Shown here: positions 7,008-13,164 of the stretch, piece by piece
Position numbering within the stretch: position 1 is the stretch's first letter
How the letters are laid out: every line of letters begins with the position of its first letter
Assembly: GCA_017504945.1 (NCBI GenBank)
Contig: JAFVQJ010000009.1
Coordinates: 1-35,076, forward strand
DNA length: 35,076 nt
Source: Clostridia bacterium
Lineage (GTDB): Bacteria > Bacillota > Clostridia > Oscillospirales > RGIG5299
Direction: 5' to 3'
Made by a program: the position numbers and the translations under genes
Notes under the pieces: generated by a model
The model's database searches: none
Told to the model about the DNA's origin: nothing
What the model saw: the letters and a program-made list of their open reading frames with translations, nothing else

Positions 7008-9086
7008 TCACTTAACCAGTCTGGGAACCTGCCAGCTGTCCTCGCTTCTCTCGGGAGCGCCCGAAAGGAGCTCTTCTCTGGTAAACGGCTGAACGCGCTT
7101 ATCCTCGCGCAAAACGTTTACCATGGGCATAACGTGGACCATCTCTTCAACGTTTTCGGTGTCGGTCCTTGAAAGCACCGCTTCCTTTTCGCTCATCGAG
7201 GCAAATATCGCTTCAATAGCCTCCTCCTCGCCGTCGGTAAGAGAGAGCTGATTAAGCTGCTTTGCGTTTCCGAAGGTCGAGCGCTTTGAGGTGCTTTGCT
7301 TTCCGCCTGCGGAGGTGGGTGTGGCTCTTGCCGCAAGGGCGTTTGTGGCGCCGAGGAGATGAACGTCCTCAAGCTGCTTGTTGGTAACCTCACTCGGAGC
7401 GCCGAGAAGAAGGTCCTGCGCGTTTCCGTTTAAGGGGAAGGCGATAACGTCGAGTATCTTTTCCTCGTCGGTAAGAAGCATTACCATACGGTCGATGCCG
7501 GGCGCCATACCCGCGTGAGGCGGTGCGCCGTACTGGAAGGCGTTGTAAAGAGCGTTGAAGCGCTTTTTAAGCTCCTCCTCGCTGTATCCTGCTATCTCAA
7601 ACGCCTTTTTCATGATATCGGTGTCGTGGTTTCTTACCGCGCCCGAGGCAAGCTCGATGCCGTTGCAAACGAGGTCGTACTGATAAGCAAGAATTTCGGT
7701 GGGCTCCTTGTTAAGAAGCGAGTCCATACCGCCCTGCGGCATCGAGAAGGGGTTATGGGTAAATATAGTTTCGCCCGTCTCCTCGTCGTCCTCATACATC
7801 GGGAAATCAACTACGAAGCAGAACTCAAAGGCGTCGTCGCGAATAAGGTCAAGCTGCTCCTTCTTCGCAAGCCAGCTTCTTATAAGACCTGCCTTTTTCT
7901 CGGTGTCGTTTTTCTTATCGTCGCATATAAAGAAGAGTGTTTCGCCCTCTTTAACGCCGGTTATCTCAATAATTTCCGCCTTTTTCTCGTCGGAAAGGAA
8001 CTTTGCGATAGGACCTGCAAAAACGCCGTCCTTAAGAGTGATATATCCGAGACCGCCGAGTCCCACCTCGAAGGAGGTGGCGTATTTGAGCGAATCCTCG
8101 AAGAATTTCTTGCTCTTGCCGGCGCAGTTTGCAACAATGCCGCGAACGGGCTTGCCCTTAAATGCAGGGAAGGCAACGTCTGCAAAAAATGCGGTGAGAT
8201 CGCAGATGATAAGCGGATTGCGAAGGTCGGGCTTGTCGGAGCCGTAATACATCATTGCGTCGGCGTAGGTGATGCGCCTGAAGGGTTTTTCGGTAACCTT
8301 CTTGTCGGAAAATGTCTTGAAGGTATCGTAAATTACGTCCTCACAGACGTCAAGCACCTCCTCCTGAGTGGAGAAAGCCATCTCAAAGTCGAGCTGATAA
8401 AACTCACCGGGTGAACGGTCTGCTCTTGCGTCCTCATCGCGGAAGCAGGGAGCAACCTGGAAATAGCGGTCAAAGCCCGATACCATAAGCAGCTGCTTGA
8501 ACTGCTGGGGAGCCTGCGGAAGTGCATAGAACTTACCGGGATGCTTACGGCTGGGAACGAGAAAGTCTCTTGCACCCTCGGGCGAGGACGCAGTGAGAAT
8601 GGGGGTCTGCATCTCGAGAAAATCCTTCTCCTCCATCTTTTTGCGAAGATGACGGATTATCTTCGAGCGCATAACGAGATTATCGTGGTTTTTGGGGTTT
8701 CGAAGGTCAAGGTAACGGTATTTGAGACGAAGCTCGTCCTTGCTTGCTCTCGAGGCTCTCACCTCAAAGGGAAGCATATTTTTGCTCTTACCCAAAACGG
8801 TAAGAGAAGCTGCCGCGAGCTCAACGTAGCCCGTAGCTATTTTTTCGTTAACGGTGTCGGGATCTCTTTCCGAAACAGTGCCCGTAACGGAAATAACGGT
8901 CTCGCGGTTGACGTTTTCAAGAAGCTTCTCGTCGTGGACGACCACCTGAGTAACTCCCGTATAGTCGCGCAGGTCGATAAATATAACGCCGCCGTGGTCG
9001 CGAATGTTATCGACCCAACCCGCAAGGCTTACCTCCTTGCCGATATGATCCTTGCCGATGTCGTTACAGAATAGAGTTCTGTACAT
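7008..9086 (-). CDS. aspS: Aspartyl-tRNA synthetase fused to GatC at its C-terminus
   Basis: Class II synthetase that charges tRNA with Asp. Order: OB-fold anticodon-binding domain (1-105), motif 2 around FRDEDARADRSPGEFYQLD (215-233), bacterial GAD insertion (about 300-410), motif 3 GMAPGIDRMVML (526-537), and the usual AspRS end (LLGAPSEVTNKQLEDVH) at about 576. A linker then leads to about 84 residues matching GatC: LNQLSL, DTENVEEMVHVMPMVNVLRED and FTREELLSGAP, ending in WQVPRLVK. Bacterial AspRS normally ends near 590 residues and GatC is normally a separate gene of about 95 residues. His31 (IRDHGG) is the residue found in nondiscriminating AspRS such as that of P. aeruginosa, so this enzyme probably makes Asp-tRNA(Asn) as substrate for GatB. 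It starts with GGAGGT 7 bases before the ATG and is controlled by a T-box leader. Confidence 0.93.
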   Translation of the reverse strand: MYRTLFCNDIGKDHIGKEVSLAGWVDNIRDHGGVIFIDLRDYTGVTQVVVHDEKLLENVNRETVISVTGTVSERDPDTVNEKIATGYVELAAASLTVLGKSKNMLPFEVRASRASKDELRLKYRYLDLRNPKNHDNLVMRSKIIRHLRKKMEEKDFLEMQTPILTASSPEGARDFLVPSRKHPGKFYALPQAPQQFKQLLMVSGFDRYFQVAPCFRDEDARADRSPGEFYQLDFEMAFSTQEEVLDVCEDVIYDTFKTFSDKKVTEKPFRRITYADAMMYYGSDKPDLRNPLIICDLTAFFADVAFPAFKGKPVRGIVANCAGKSKKFFEDSLKYATSFEVGLGGLGYITLKDGVFAGPIAKFLSDEKKAEIIEITGVKEGETLFFICDDKKNDTEKKAGLIRSWLAKKEQLDLIRDDAFEFCFVVDFPMYEDDEETGETIFTHNPFSMPQGGMDSLLNKEPTEILAYQYDLVCNGIELASGAVRNHDTDIMKKAFEIAGYSEEELKKRFNALYNAFQYGAPPHAGMAPGIDRMVMLLTDEEKILDVIAFPLNGNAQDLLLGAPSEVTNKQLEDVHLLGATNALAARATPTSAGGKQSTSKRSTFGNAKQLNQLSLTDGEEEAIEAIFASMSEKEAVLSRTDTENVEEMVHVMPMVNVLREDKRVQPFTREELLSGAPERSEDSWQVPRLVK

Positions 9087-9114
9087 AAAATTACCTCCAA
9101 AACCAAAATAAAAA

Positions 9115-9146
9115 GTCCCGAGAATATATCGCTATATTCTCGGGAC
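9115..9146 (-). terminator. T-box leader terminator hairpin
   Basis: A 14-bp perfect stem (GTCCCGAGAATATA and its complement) with a 4-base loop, followed on the minus strand by TTTTTATTTT and then the aspS ribosome-binding site. It is the OFF structure of the T-box leader; the 5' arm is available to the competing antiterminator. Confidence 0.9.
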
Positions 9147-9335
9147 GAGTAAACTTAAAAAAATTAACCCGCGGTGCCACCCGCTTTGACGTAAAAAATA
9201 CGTCCGCTTTTATATAAAATTTTGCCAAGACCCGTGAAGCGTTCCCGTGCTTACTACTCATCTTAAGCGCGCTTTCAGTCGGTGACGCGCTCTCCCTTTC
9301 AGACTTTCCCAAAAAGCCGAGTCTTCACGTATGCT
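9115..9335 (-). ncRNA. T-box riboswitch leader of the aspS-gatC operon
   Basis: The conserved T-box GGGTGGCACCGCGGGTTAA is at 9182-9164 on the minus strand; it pairs with the NCCA end of uncharged tRNA to form the antiterminator. Just upstream is a short hairpin (GACGTA/TACGTC, stem III position). Further 5' lie a GGGAGAGCGCG...CTGAAAGCGCGC hairpin resembling the stem I distal arm, and GTGAAG/CTTCAC strands that can close stem I. The leader is rather short, and I could not place the specifier loop with confidence. One candidate codon is AAC (Asn) in GGGAACGCTTCAC at 9246-9234; a GAC (Asp) also occurs near the 5' end (GAAGACTCGG). Transcripts from the upstream URO-D gene could also enter this leader, since no terminator separates them. 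Confidence 0.9.
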
Positions 9336-9364
9336 ATTATAACAAAATTTATATTTATTGTCAA
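9336..9364 (-). promoter_or_regulatory. Promoter of the T-box/aspS operon
   Basis: Perfect consensus on the minus strand: TTGACA (9364-9359), 17 bases, TATAAT (9341-9336), with a TG one base before the -10 box. This is the best promoter in the window. Confidence 0.9.
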
Positions 9365-9374
9365 TAGTAAATTT

Positions 9375-10616
9375 TTAAGCTTTATCGTAATATTCGTCAA
9401 GCACGTTGCTTACCGTTTCCGCCCAGACGGTGAGGTTTTCAAGCCTGTGCGAAACGGTGCTTATATCCTTCAAAACGAACTCCAACGGACAGCCGTATTT
9501 AAACGAAAGCTTTACCGTCTCTTCGATCTCCTTGCGGATATGTTCGGGCTCTGTCTTTATCGCAACGTTTGCGGGATTGGGCTTTCTTGCGCAAACGTAA
9601 TCCTTGCCTATCTGCTCGGCACAGACCTCAACGTTTGCCCAAGGAGAAACGCCAATCTTGCGAAGATTTTTAATAGATTTAAGATGCTGTATCTTGTTGT
9701 CAAGCGGCTCGCAACAGCCGTAGTAGGTGTAGGCAAAGCGCTCTGCAATGGGCTTTAAGTAATCGAGCTCAAATTCCTTGAACATTTCGGGTGAAACGAT
9801 TCCGAATGACTGCGAGGCGGCTCTTATCCACTGCGACTTAAGACCGTGATCTTCAAGCCCCGAAATATAGGCGGGAGTGCAGTGAAGGCTCGTCAGCACC
9901 GGCTCGAGCAGATCGTTTTTCTCAAGAAAATCGATTTCCGCATTGGCAGCCGAAACGAATTTTTCAAGTATTCTGTGCAGATATTCGGGACGGTCGTACA
10001 TATCCATCATACACGCCTCAATGCCGCGAAGACGGGCGAGCCTGTCCCACGGGGACCAGCCGAAGAGGGAATATTTTATTATCTTAACGTCGAGGGTATC
10101 GCCGAGAATTTCCTTGCAGATATCAAAGTTTGCCTGCGCGGCATCGAAATGAGCGGTCAAAACGGGGTCGTGAATCTGCAAAAGCACCGATTCGTCAGCC
10201 ATAACGTCCTCGTAGCTGTGCGATTTTATGCGGTTTTCGTTATCGGTAAGACGCTCTTCCTTTTCAACGAAATTTATGCCCATACCCGTCGAGCTTATCG
10301 GCAGATAAACGGGGAAATAAGGAGGAATGAGCATATCGACCTTATTCAAATATTTGTTTCTGAAAATAAAAAGCCTCAAATAGAATTCAATGCTTTTCGT
10401 GTGCGGATTTTCGCAAAGACAGGTAAGACTTCCGTCAACGTCTATTTGATACCACGGTATCTCGTCGATAAGAACGGGAGGACGGACTATCTTAAGATCG
10501 TTCGAGTCAAAAAAACGCTTGTTTGCCCGAAGCTGCTTGTCGGAAAAGGCTATTTCCTTATATTTCTTTGCAAGCTCGCGCACAAGTGCGACTTCTTTTT
10601 CGGGAAAAACTGACAT
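9375..10616 (-). CDS. URO-D superfamily protein (methyltransferase-like)
   Basis: A 413-residue protein of the uroporphyrinogen decarboxylase superfamily, in the group used by anaerobes as corrinoid or cobamide methyltransferases and uncharacterised relatives rather than in haem synthesis. The barrel pattern is visible in SLFGWSPWDRLARLRGIEACMMD, VSPEMFKEFELDYLKPIAE, FAYTYYGCCEPLDNKI and the KIGVSPWANVE segment. The Cys pair in YYGCCEP sits where related enzymes carry metal-binding Cys. No corrinoid protein or haem gene is adjacent, so the substrate is unknown. The start ATG has GAGGAGG about 9-15 bases upstream. It is transcribed toward the aspS leader with no terminator between them. Confidence 0.75.
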   Translation of the reverse strand: MSVFPEKEVALVRELAKKYKEIAFSDKQLRANKRFFDSNDLKIVRPPVLIDEIPWYQIDVDGSLTCLCENPHTKSIEFYLRLFIFRNKYLNKVDMLIPPYFPVYLPISSTGMGINFVEKEERLTDNENRIKSHSYEDVMADESVLLQIHDPVLTAHFDAAQANFDICKEILGDTLDVKIIKYSLFGWSPWDRLARLRGIEACMMDMYDRPEYLHRILEKFVSAANAEIDFLEKNDLLEPVLTSLHCTPAYISGLEDHGLKSQWIRAASQSFGIVSPEMFKEFELDYLKPIAERFAYTYYGCCEPLDNKIQHLKSIKNLRKIGVSPWANVEVCAEQIGKDYVCARKPNPANVAIKTEPEHIRKEIEETVKLSFKYGCPLEFVLKDISTVSHRLENLTVWAETVSNVLDEYYDKA

Positions 10617-10657
10617 ATCGAATTCCTCCTCAAAAACAAAAGACTGATTTTTTTAAA

Positions 10658-10686
10658 ATTATAACATAATGAAAAAATAAAGTAAA
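10658..10686 (-). promoter_or_regulatory. Probable promoter of the URO-D gene
   Basis: Minus strand TTTACT, 17 bases, TATAAT preceded by TGT. The -35 box is poor but the extended -10 is good. It lies about 42 bases before the start codon. Confidence 0.5.
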
Positions 10687-10739
10687 TTGCAAAACAAGCA
10701 AAAAACATTGCATTTTCAGCAAAAAAACAATCGTTGAAA

Positions 10740-10799
10740 CAAAAATAAAAGAGATACCGAAAAGGTATCTCTTTTATTTGTTGGTGGGCCTTCAGGGAC
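10740..10799. repeat. Direct repeat copy 1: terminator hairpin plus tRNA 3' end
   Basis: Sixty bases identical to 10922-10981. It contains the 16-bp terminator hairpin (AAATAAAAGAGATACC arm) and the last ~19 bases of the tRNA including CCA. Here no tRNA body follows, so it is a stranded duplicate of the tRNA end. It may also act as a terminator. Confidence 0.9.
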
Positions 10800-10921
10800 G
10801 ATCCGCTTCGCGTCTCACTCGCTTGATTGCCGCTTGGCAATCGTCGCACCAAAAGCTAAAAAATTGCCACCGGCAATTTTTCTAAACGCTTTTACCCTCT
10901 CAGGGTTCGAGTCCCTTTCGG
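10800..10921. other. Hairpin-rich insert between the duplicated tRNA ends
   Basis: 122 bases without a plausible gene. It holds two perfect palindromes: GATTGCC-GCTT-GGCAATC (10825-10842) and a 10-bp AAAAATTGCC stem with an ACC loop (10859-10881). At its right end is a plus-strand tRNA T-arm look-alike (AGGG-TTCGAGT-CCCT, 10902-10916) followed by TTCGGC, like the acceptor end of another tRNA. No full tRNA can be drawn. It looks like a small mobile or recombined palindromic element. Confidence 0.55.
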
Positions 10922-10981
10922 CAAAAATAAAAGAGATACCGAAAAGGTATCTCTTTTATTTGTTGGTGGGCCTTCAGGGAC
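10922..10981. repeat. Direct repeat copy 2: terminator hairpin plus tRNA 3' end
   Basis: The second exact 60-base copy, continuous with the intact tRNA gene to its right. The two copies start 182 bases apart. Together they define a tandem duplication or a large target-site-like duplication at a tRNA 3' end. Confidence 0.9.
10925..10961 (-). terminator. Intrinsic terminator of the tRNA gene
   Basis: Perfect 16-bp stem with a 5-base loop, ending in TTTTATTTTT in the minus direction, three bases after the encoded CCA. Confidence 0.9.
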
Positions 10982-11040
10982 TCGAACCCCGGACCGACCG
11001 GTTATGAGCCGGGAGCTCTAACCAACTGAGCTAAAGGCCC
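10964..11040 (-). tRNA. tRNA with anticodon CAT, probably tRNA-Ile2 (lysidine type)
   Basis: 77 bases with encoded CCA. Minus strand: acceptor GGGCCTT pairs with AAGGCCC; the D-arm is GCTCAGTTGGTTAGAGC; the anticodon loop is CTCATAA with anticodon CAT; the T-arm is built on GGTTCGAGTCC. The CTCATAA loop and overall sequence resemble B. subtilis tRNA-Ile2 and E. coli tRNA-Ile2, whose C34 is turned into lysidine by TilS so that it reads ATA, rather than elongator tRNA-Met (TTCATAC). ATA is a very common Ile codon in this window. The first anticodon-stem pair (C27-T43) is a mismatch. Confidence 0.93.
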
Positions 11041-11072
11041 TCTGCACAAGCTTTGTTTCAAGTGCGTTAAAT

Positions 11073-11101
11073 ATTTTAGCACAAACGCTATCAAAAGTCA
11101 A
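11073..11101 (-). promoter_or_regulatory. tRNA promoter
   Basis: Minus strand TTGACT, 17 bases, TAAAAT with TGC before the -10 box, 32 bases upstream of the mature tRNA 5' end. Confidence 0.7.
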
Positions 11102-11143
11102 TAGTAAAAATAAATTTTTATAAATAAACCGCTGTCCGTTTTT

Positions 11144-11171
11144 TTGGACACAAAACGCGTTAAAATATAAC
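11144..11171 (+). promoter_or_regulatory. Possible promoter of the 57-residue membrane protein
   Basis: TTGGAC, 16 bases, TATAAC, 24 bases before the start codon. The -35 box overlaps a small hairpin (TGTCC/GGACA). Modest match. Confidence 0.4.
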
Positions 11172-11195
11172 CGTAACGTAACGGAGGAAAAAAAT

Positions 11196-11369
11196 ATGAA
11201 AAGAAAAAAGATTAAGATAACAAATATCGTTTCATTTGCTCTCTGCGCCGTCAGCGCGGCTGCACTTTTGTGGTTTACGCTCTCTGTATTCACGGTAAGA
11301 TCGGCAAGAAGTATAGATAACGAGCTTCCCGCGTGGAACTATTTTGCCGTCATCGGGGAGCTTTGCTGA
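11196..11369 (+). CDS. Small single-pass membrane protein, 57 residues
   Basis: ATG at 11196 with GGAGG 9-13 bases upstream; stop TGA 11367-11369. The protein begins with a basic stretch (MKRKKIKITN), has one hydrophobic segment from about residue 11 to 35, and ends with a short polar tail (RSARSIDNELPAWNYF). I do not recognise a family. Its last 31 bases overlap the end of the minus-strand gene at 11339-11626, tail to tail. The good ribosome-binding site and the basic-hydrophobic-polar layout support a real small membrane protein. Confidence 0.6.
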   Translation: MKRKKIKITNIVSFALCAVSAAALLWFTLSVFTVRSARSIDNELPAWNYFAVIGELC

Positions 11370-11626
11370 CCATCGCTTTCCGATGAGGAAGCTTTTGCAT
11401 CGTAAACGCTGTCGATAAAGGCGATGTTTCCGAGGGCGGTCGAAACGGTTGCAAGAAAAAGGCTCAAAGCCGTGCGCTCGTTGTCGTTTAGCTTTGCCGC
11501 CAATGCGCCCGCAAAGGAAATTGCCATAAGATTTAGCTTTTGCGCGTCTATGATAGCACTCGGCGAACACCCCGAGGTATCGGGTGCGGCAGATACGGCT
11601 TCCGATGACGAATCGTTTTCTGCCAT
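11339..11626 (-). CDS. Small helical protein, 95 residues, unknown function
   Basis: ATG at 11626 with AAAGGGGCGG about 5-14 bases upstream. The N-terminal third is Ser/Ala/Asp-rich and looks disordered. The rest (LNLMAISFAGALAAKLNDNERTALSLFLATVSTALGNIAFI, residues about 31-71) forms two amphipathic helices like those of short Clostridia-specific proteins such as DUF6774, though the Cys residues typical there are not conserved. No signal peptide. It overlaps the convergent 57-residue gene by 31 bases. Function unknown. Confidence 0.6.
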   Translation of the reverse strand: MAENDSSSEAVSAAPDTSGCSPSAIIDAQKLNLMAISFAGALAAKLNDNERTALSLFLATVSTALGNIAFIDSVYDAKASSSESDGQQSSPMTAK

Positions 11627-11682
11627 AATACCGCCCCTTTCAAATTTGCTATTTCCATTATATGCGAGACCTCATTTAAAAG

Positions 11683-11715
11683 TTGAAACAGCCTGCATAA
11701 AGCAGGCTGTTTCAA
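11683..11715 (-). terminator. Terminator of the diaminobutyrate aminotransferase gene
   Basis: Perfect 14-bp stem (TTGAAACAGCCTGC and its complement) with a 5-base loop; the minus strand continues CTTTTAAA. Confidence 0.8.
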
Positions 11716-11723
11716 TTATATAT

Positions 11724-12977
11724 TTACTTTTTCAACTTTTTCTCAATAGCTTTTTTGAGAATTTCAAGACCCTCAAGAAGTAACTCGTCCTCAATTACCA
11801 AGGGCGGCATTATCTTCAAAACGCAGTCCTTTCTTCCGGCAAGCTCAAGAATAAGACCGTTTGCAAACGCCTCCTTGACTACCGAAACGGTGTCAAGCTC
11901 GGGGATAGCGCTGCAGTCGATGCCCCAGACAAGACCTATGCCCCTCATTGAAAGACGGCTGTCAAGCGGCAAAATGCTTTTCTCGATAAAATCGGCAACG
12001 AGCTTTCCTTTTCTCACCGTTTCGCCGTCGAAATCGTAGCTCTCTCTGAACTCGATAGCCGCCGCAGCCGCGGTAAAAGCCGCCTGGAAGCCTCTGAAGG
12101 TTCCGTTGTGCTCTGCGGGAGCGAAAATATCGAGAGCGGGATTTATGAGAAGAAGCGACATCGGCAGACCGTAGCCGCCTATTGATTTTGAAAGAATTAC
12201 CATATCGGGCTTTATTCCCGCGCGCTCGAAGGAGAAGAAGCTTCCCGTTCTGCCGCAGCCGACCTGAATATCGTCAACGATAAGAACGATGCCGTGCCTT
12301 CTGCAAAGCGCCTCAAGACCTATAAGCCACTCGGTAGGTGCGGTGTTTATGCCGCCCTCTGCCTGCGTGGTCTCGCAAATTATCGCGGCGGGCTTATCAA
12401 TACCCGAGTGATCGTCGGAAAGAACCGCTTCAAGATATTTCAGCGTATCAAAATCGGCACCCGAGCCGACGGGATAAGGCATAAAGGTAACGTTGTTCAG
12501 GGGAAGGGAAGCGCCCTCGCGCGATTCAAGACCTGAGGTGCAGGAGAGAGCGCCGAGGCTCATTCCGTGAAAGGCGCCCGAAAAGGCGATAACGTTTACA
12601 CGACCCGTATTTTTTCTTGCAAGCTTCAAAGCCGCCTCAACGCCGTTTGCGCCTGTGGGACCGCAGCACATTATCTTGTATTCAAGCTCTCTGGGCTTGA
12701 GTATCTTATCCTCGAAAAGCTCAATGAATCTTGCCTTCTCCGCGGTGTGCATATCAAGAGCGTGAACCACCTTGTCGCTCTCGAAAAACTCCAAAAGAGC
12801 CTTTTTGATATATGGATTGTTATGACCGTAATTCATAGCGCCCGCGCCGGCGAAAAAGTCGATATATCTTTTTCCGTCAACCGAAAAAAGCTCCGAGCCC
12901 TTTGCGCGATCGAAGACCGCGGTAAACTTGCGGCAATAGGAGCGGACGTTTGATTCATACTGTTCGAAAATGTTCAT
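11724..12977 (-). CDS. ectB: Diaminobutyrate--2-oxoglutarate aminotransferase (EctB-like)
   Basis: Class III PLP aminotransferase forming L-2,4-diaminobutyrate from aspartate semialdehyde and glutamate. The start is placed at ATG 12977 (417 residues) because MNIFEQYESNVRSYCR is the usual EctB N-terminus; the frame is open for 23 codons more but lacks a better site. Landmarks: FFAGAGAMNYGHNNP (41-55), CGPTGANGVEAALKLAR (105-121), AFHGMSLGAL, IVDDIQVGCGRTG (233-245), and the PLP lysine K264 in SKSIGGYG. No ectA or ectC is adjacent, so ectoine synthesis is not shown. The product may feed a peptide, siderophore or 1,3-diaminopropane route. A divergent MFS transporter shares the upstream region. 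The ribosome-binding site (AAAGAAGA) is weak. Confidence 0.88.
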   Translation of the reverse strand: MNIFEQYESNVRSYCRKFTAVFDRAKGSELFSVDGKRYIDFFAGAGAMNYGHNNPYIKKALLEFFESDKVVHALDMHTAEKARFIELFEDKILKPRELEYKIMCCGPTGANGVEAALKLARKNTGRVNVIAFSGAFHGMSLGALSCTSGLESREGASLPLNNVTFMPYPVGSGADFDTLKYLEAVLSDDHSGIDKPAAIICETTQAEGGINTAPTEWLIGLEALCRRHGIVLIVDDIQVGCGRTGSFFSFERAGIKPDMVILSKSIGGYGLPMSLLLINPALDIFAPAEHNGTFRGFQAAFTAAAAAIEFRESYDFDGETVRKGKLVADFIEKSILPLDSRLSMRGIGLVWGIDCSAIPELDTVSVVKEAFANGLILELAGRKDCVLKIMPPLVIEDELLLEGLEILKKAIEKKLKK

Positions 12978-13011
12978 AGAAAATCTTCTTTCATACAAAC
13001 TATAATACATA

Positions 13012-13040
13012 ATTATATAATAACAACCGCAAAGTTGCAA
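13012..13040 (-). promoter_or_regulatory. Promoter of the ectB-like gene
   Basis: Minus strand TTGCAA, 17 bases, TATAAT, 35 bases before the start codon. Confidence 0.65.
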
Positions 13041-13061
13041 GAGCAAAAGGATAAAAAATTC

Positions 13062-13092
13062 AAAAATTGCCTTTTAAGTCAAAAAATTGCCT
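13062..13092. promoter_or_regulatory. Twin direct repeats between divergent promoters
   Basis: AAAAATTGCCT occurs at 13062-13072 and 13082-13092, exactly 20 bases apart, so both lie on nearly the same helix face. They sit between the -35 boxes of the ectB-like gene and the MFS gene and could bind one regulator of both. No regulator gene is adjacent. Confidence 0.4.
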
Positions 13093-13108
13093 AATTTGAC
13101 CGCCACCC

Positions 13109-13137
13109 TTGAAAAATATAAAACCGTGTGATATAAT
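13109..13137 (+). promoter_or_regulatory. Promoter of the MFS transporter
   Basis: TTGAAA, 17 bases, TATAAT with an extended TGA before the -10 box. Confidence 0.75.
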
Positions 13138-13164
13138 AACCCAAAAAACTTCAGGGGGATAAAA

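Noticed and set aside
7515..8414. Long open frame antisense to the aspS gene
   Set aside because: It lies wholly inside a well-supported synthetase on the other strand, has no recognisable domain, and reflects the GC-biased codons of aspS.
10740..10799. A second complete tRNA gene at the left repeat copy
   Set aside because: Only the 3' end and terminator are repeated; the sequence to the right does not form D or anticodon arms.
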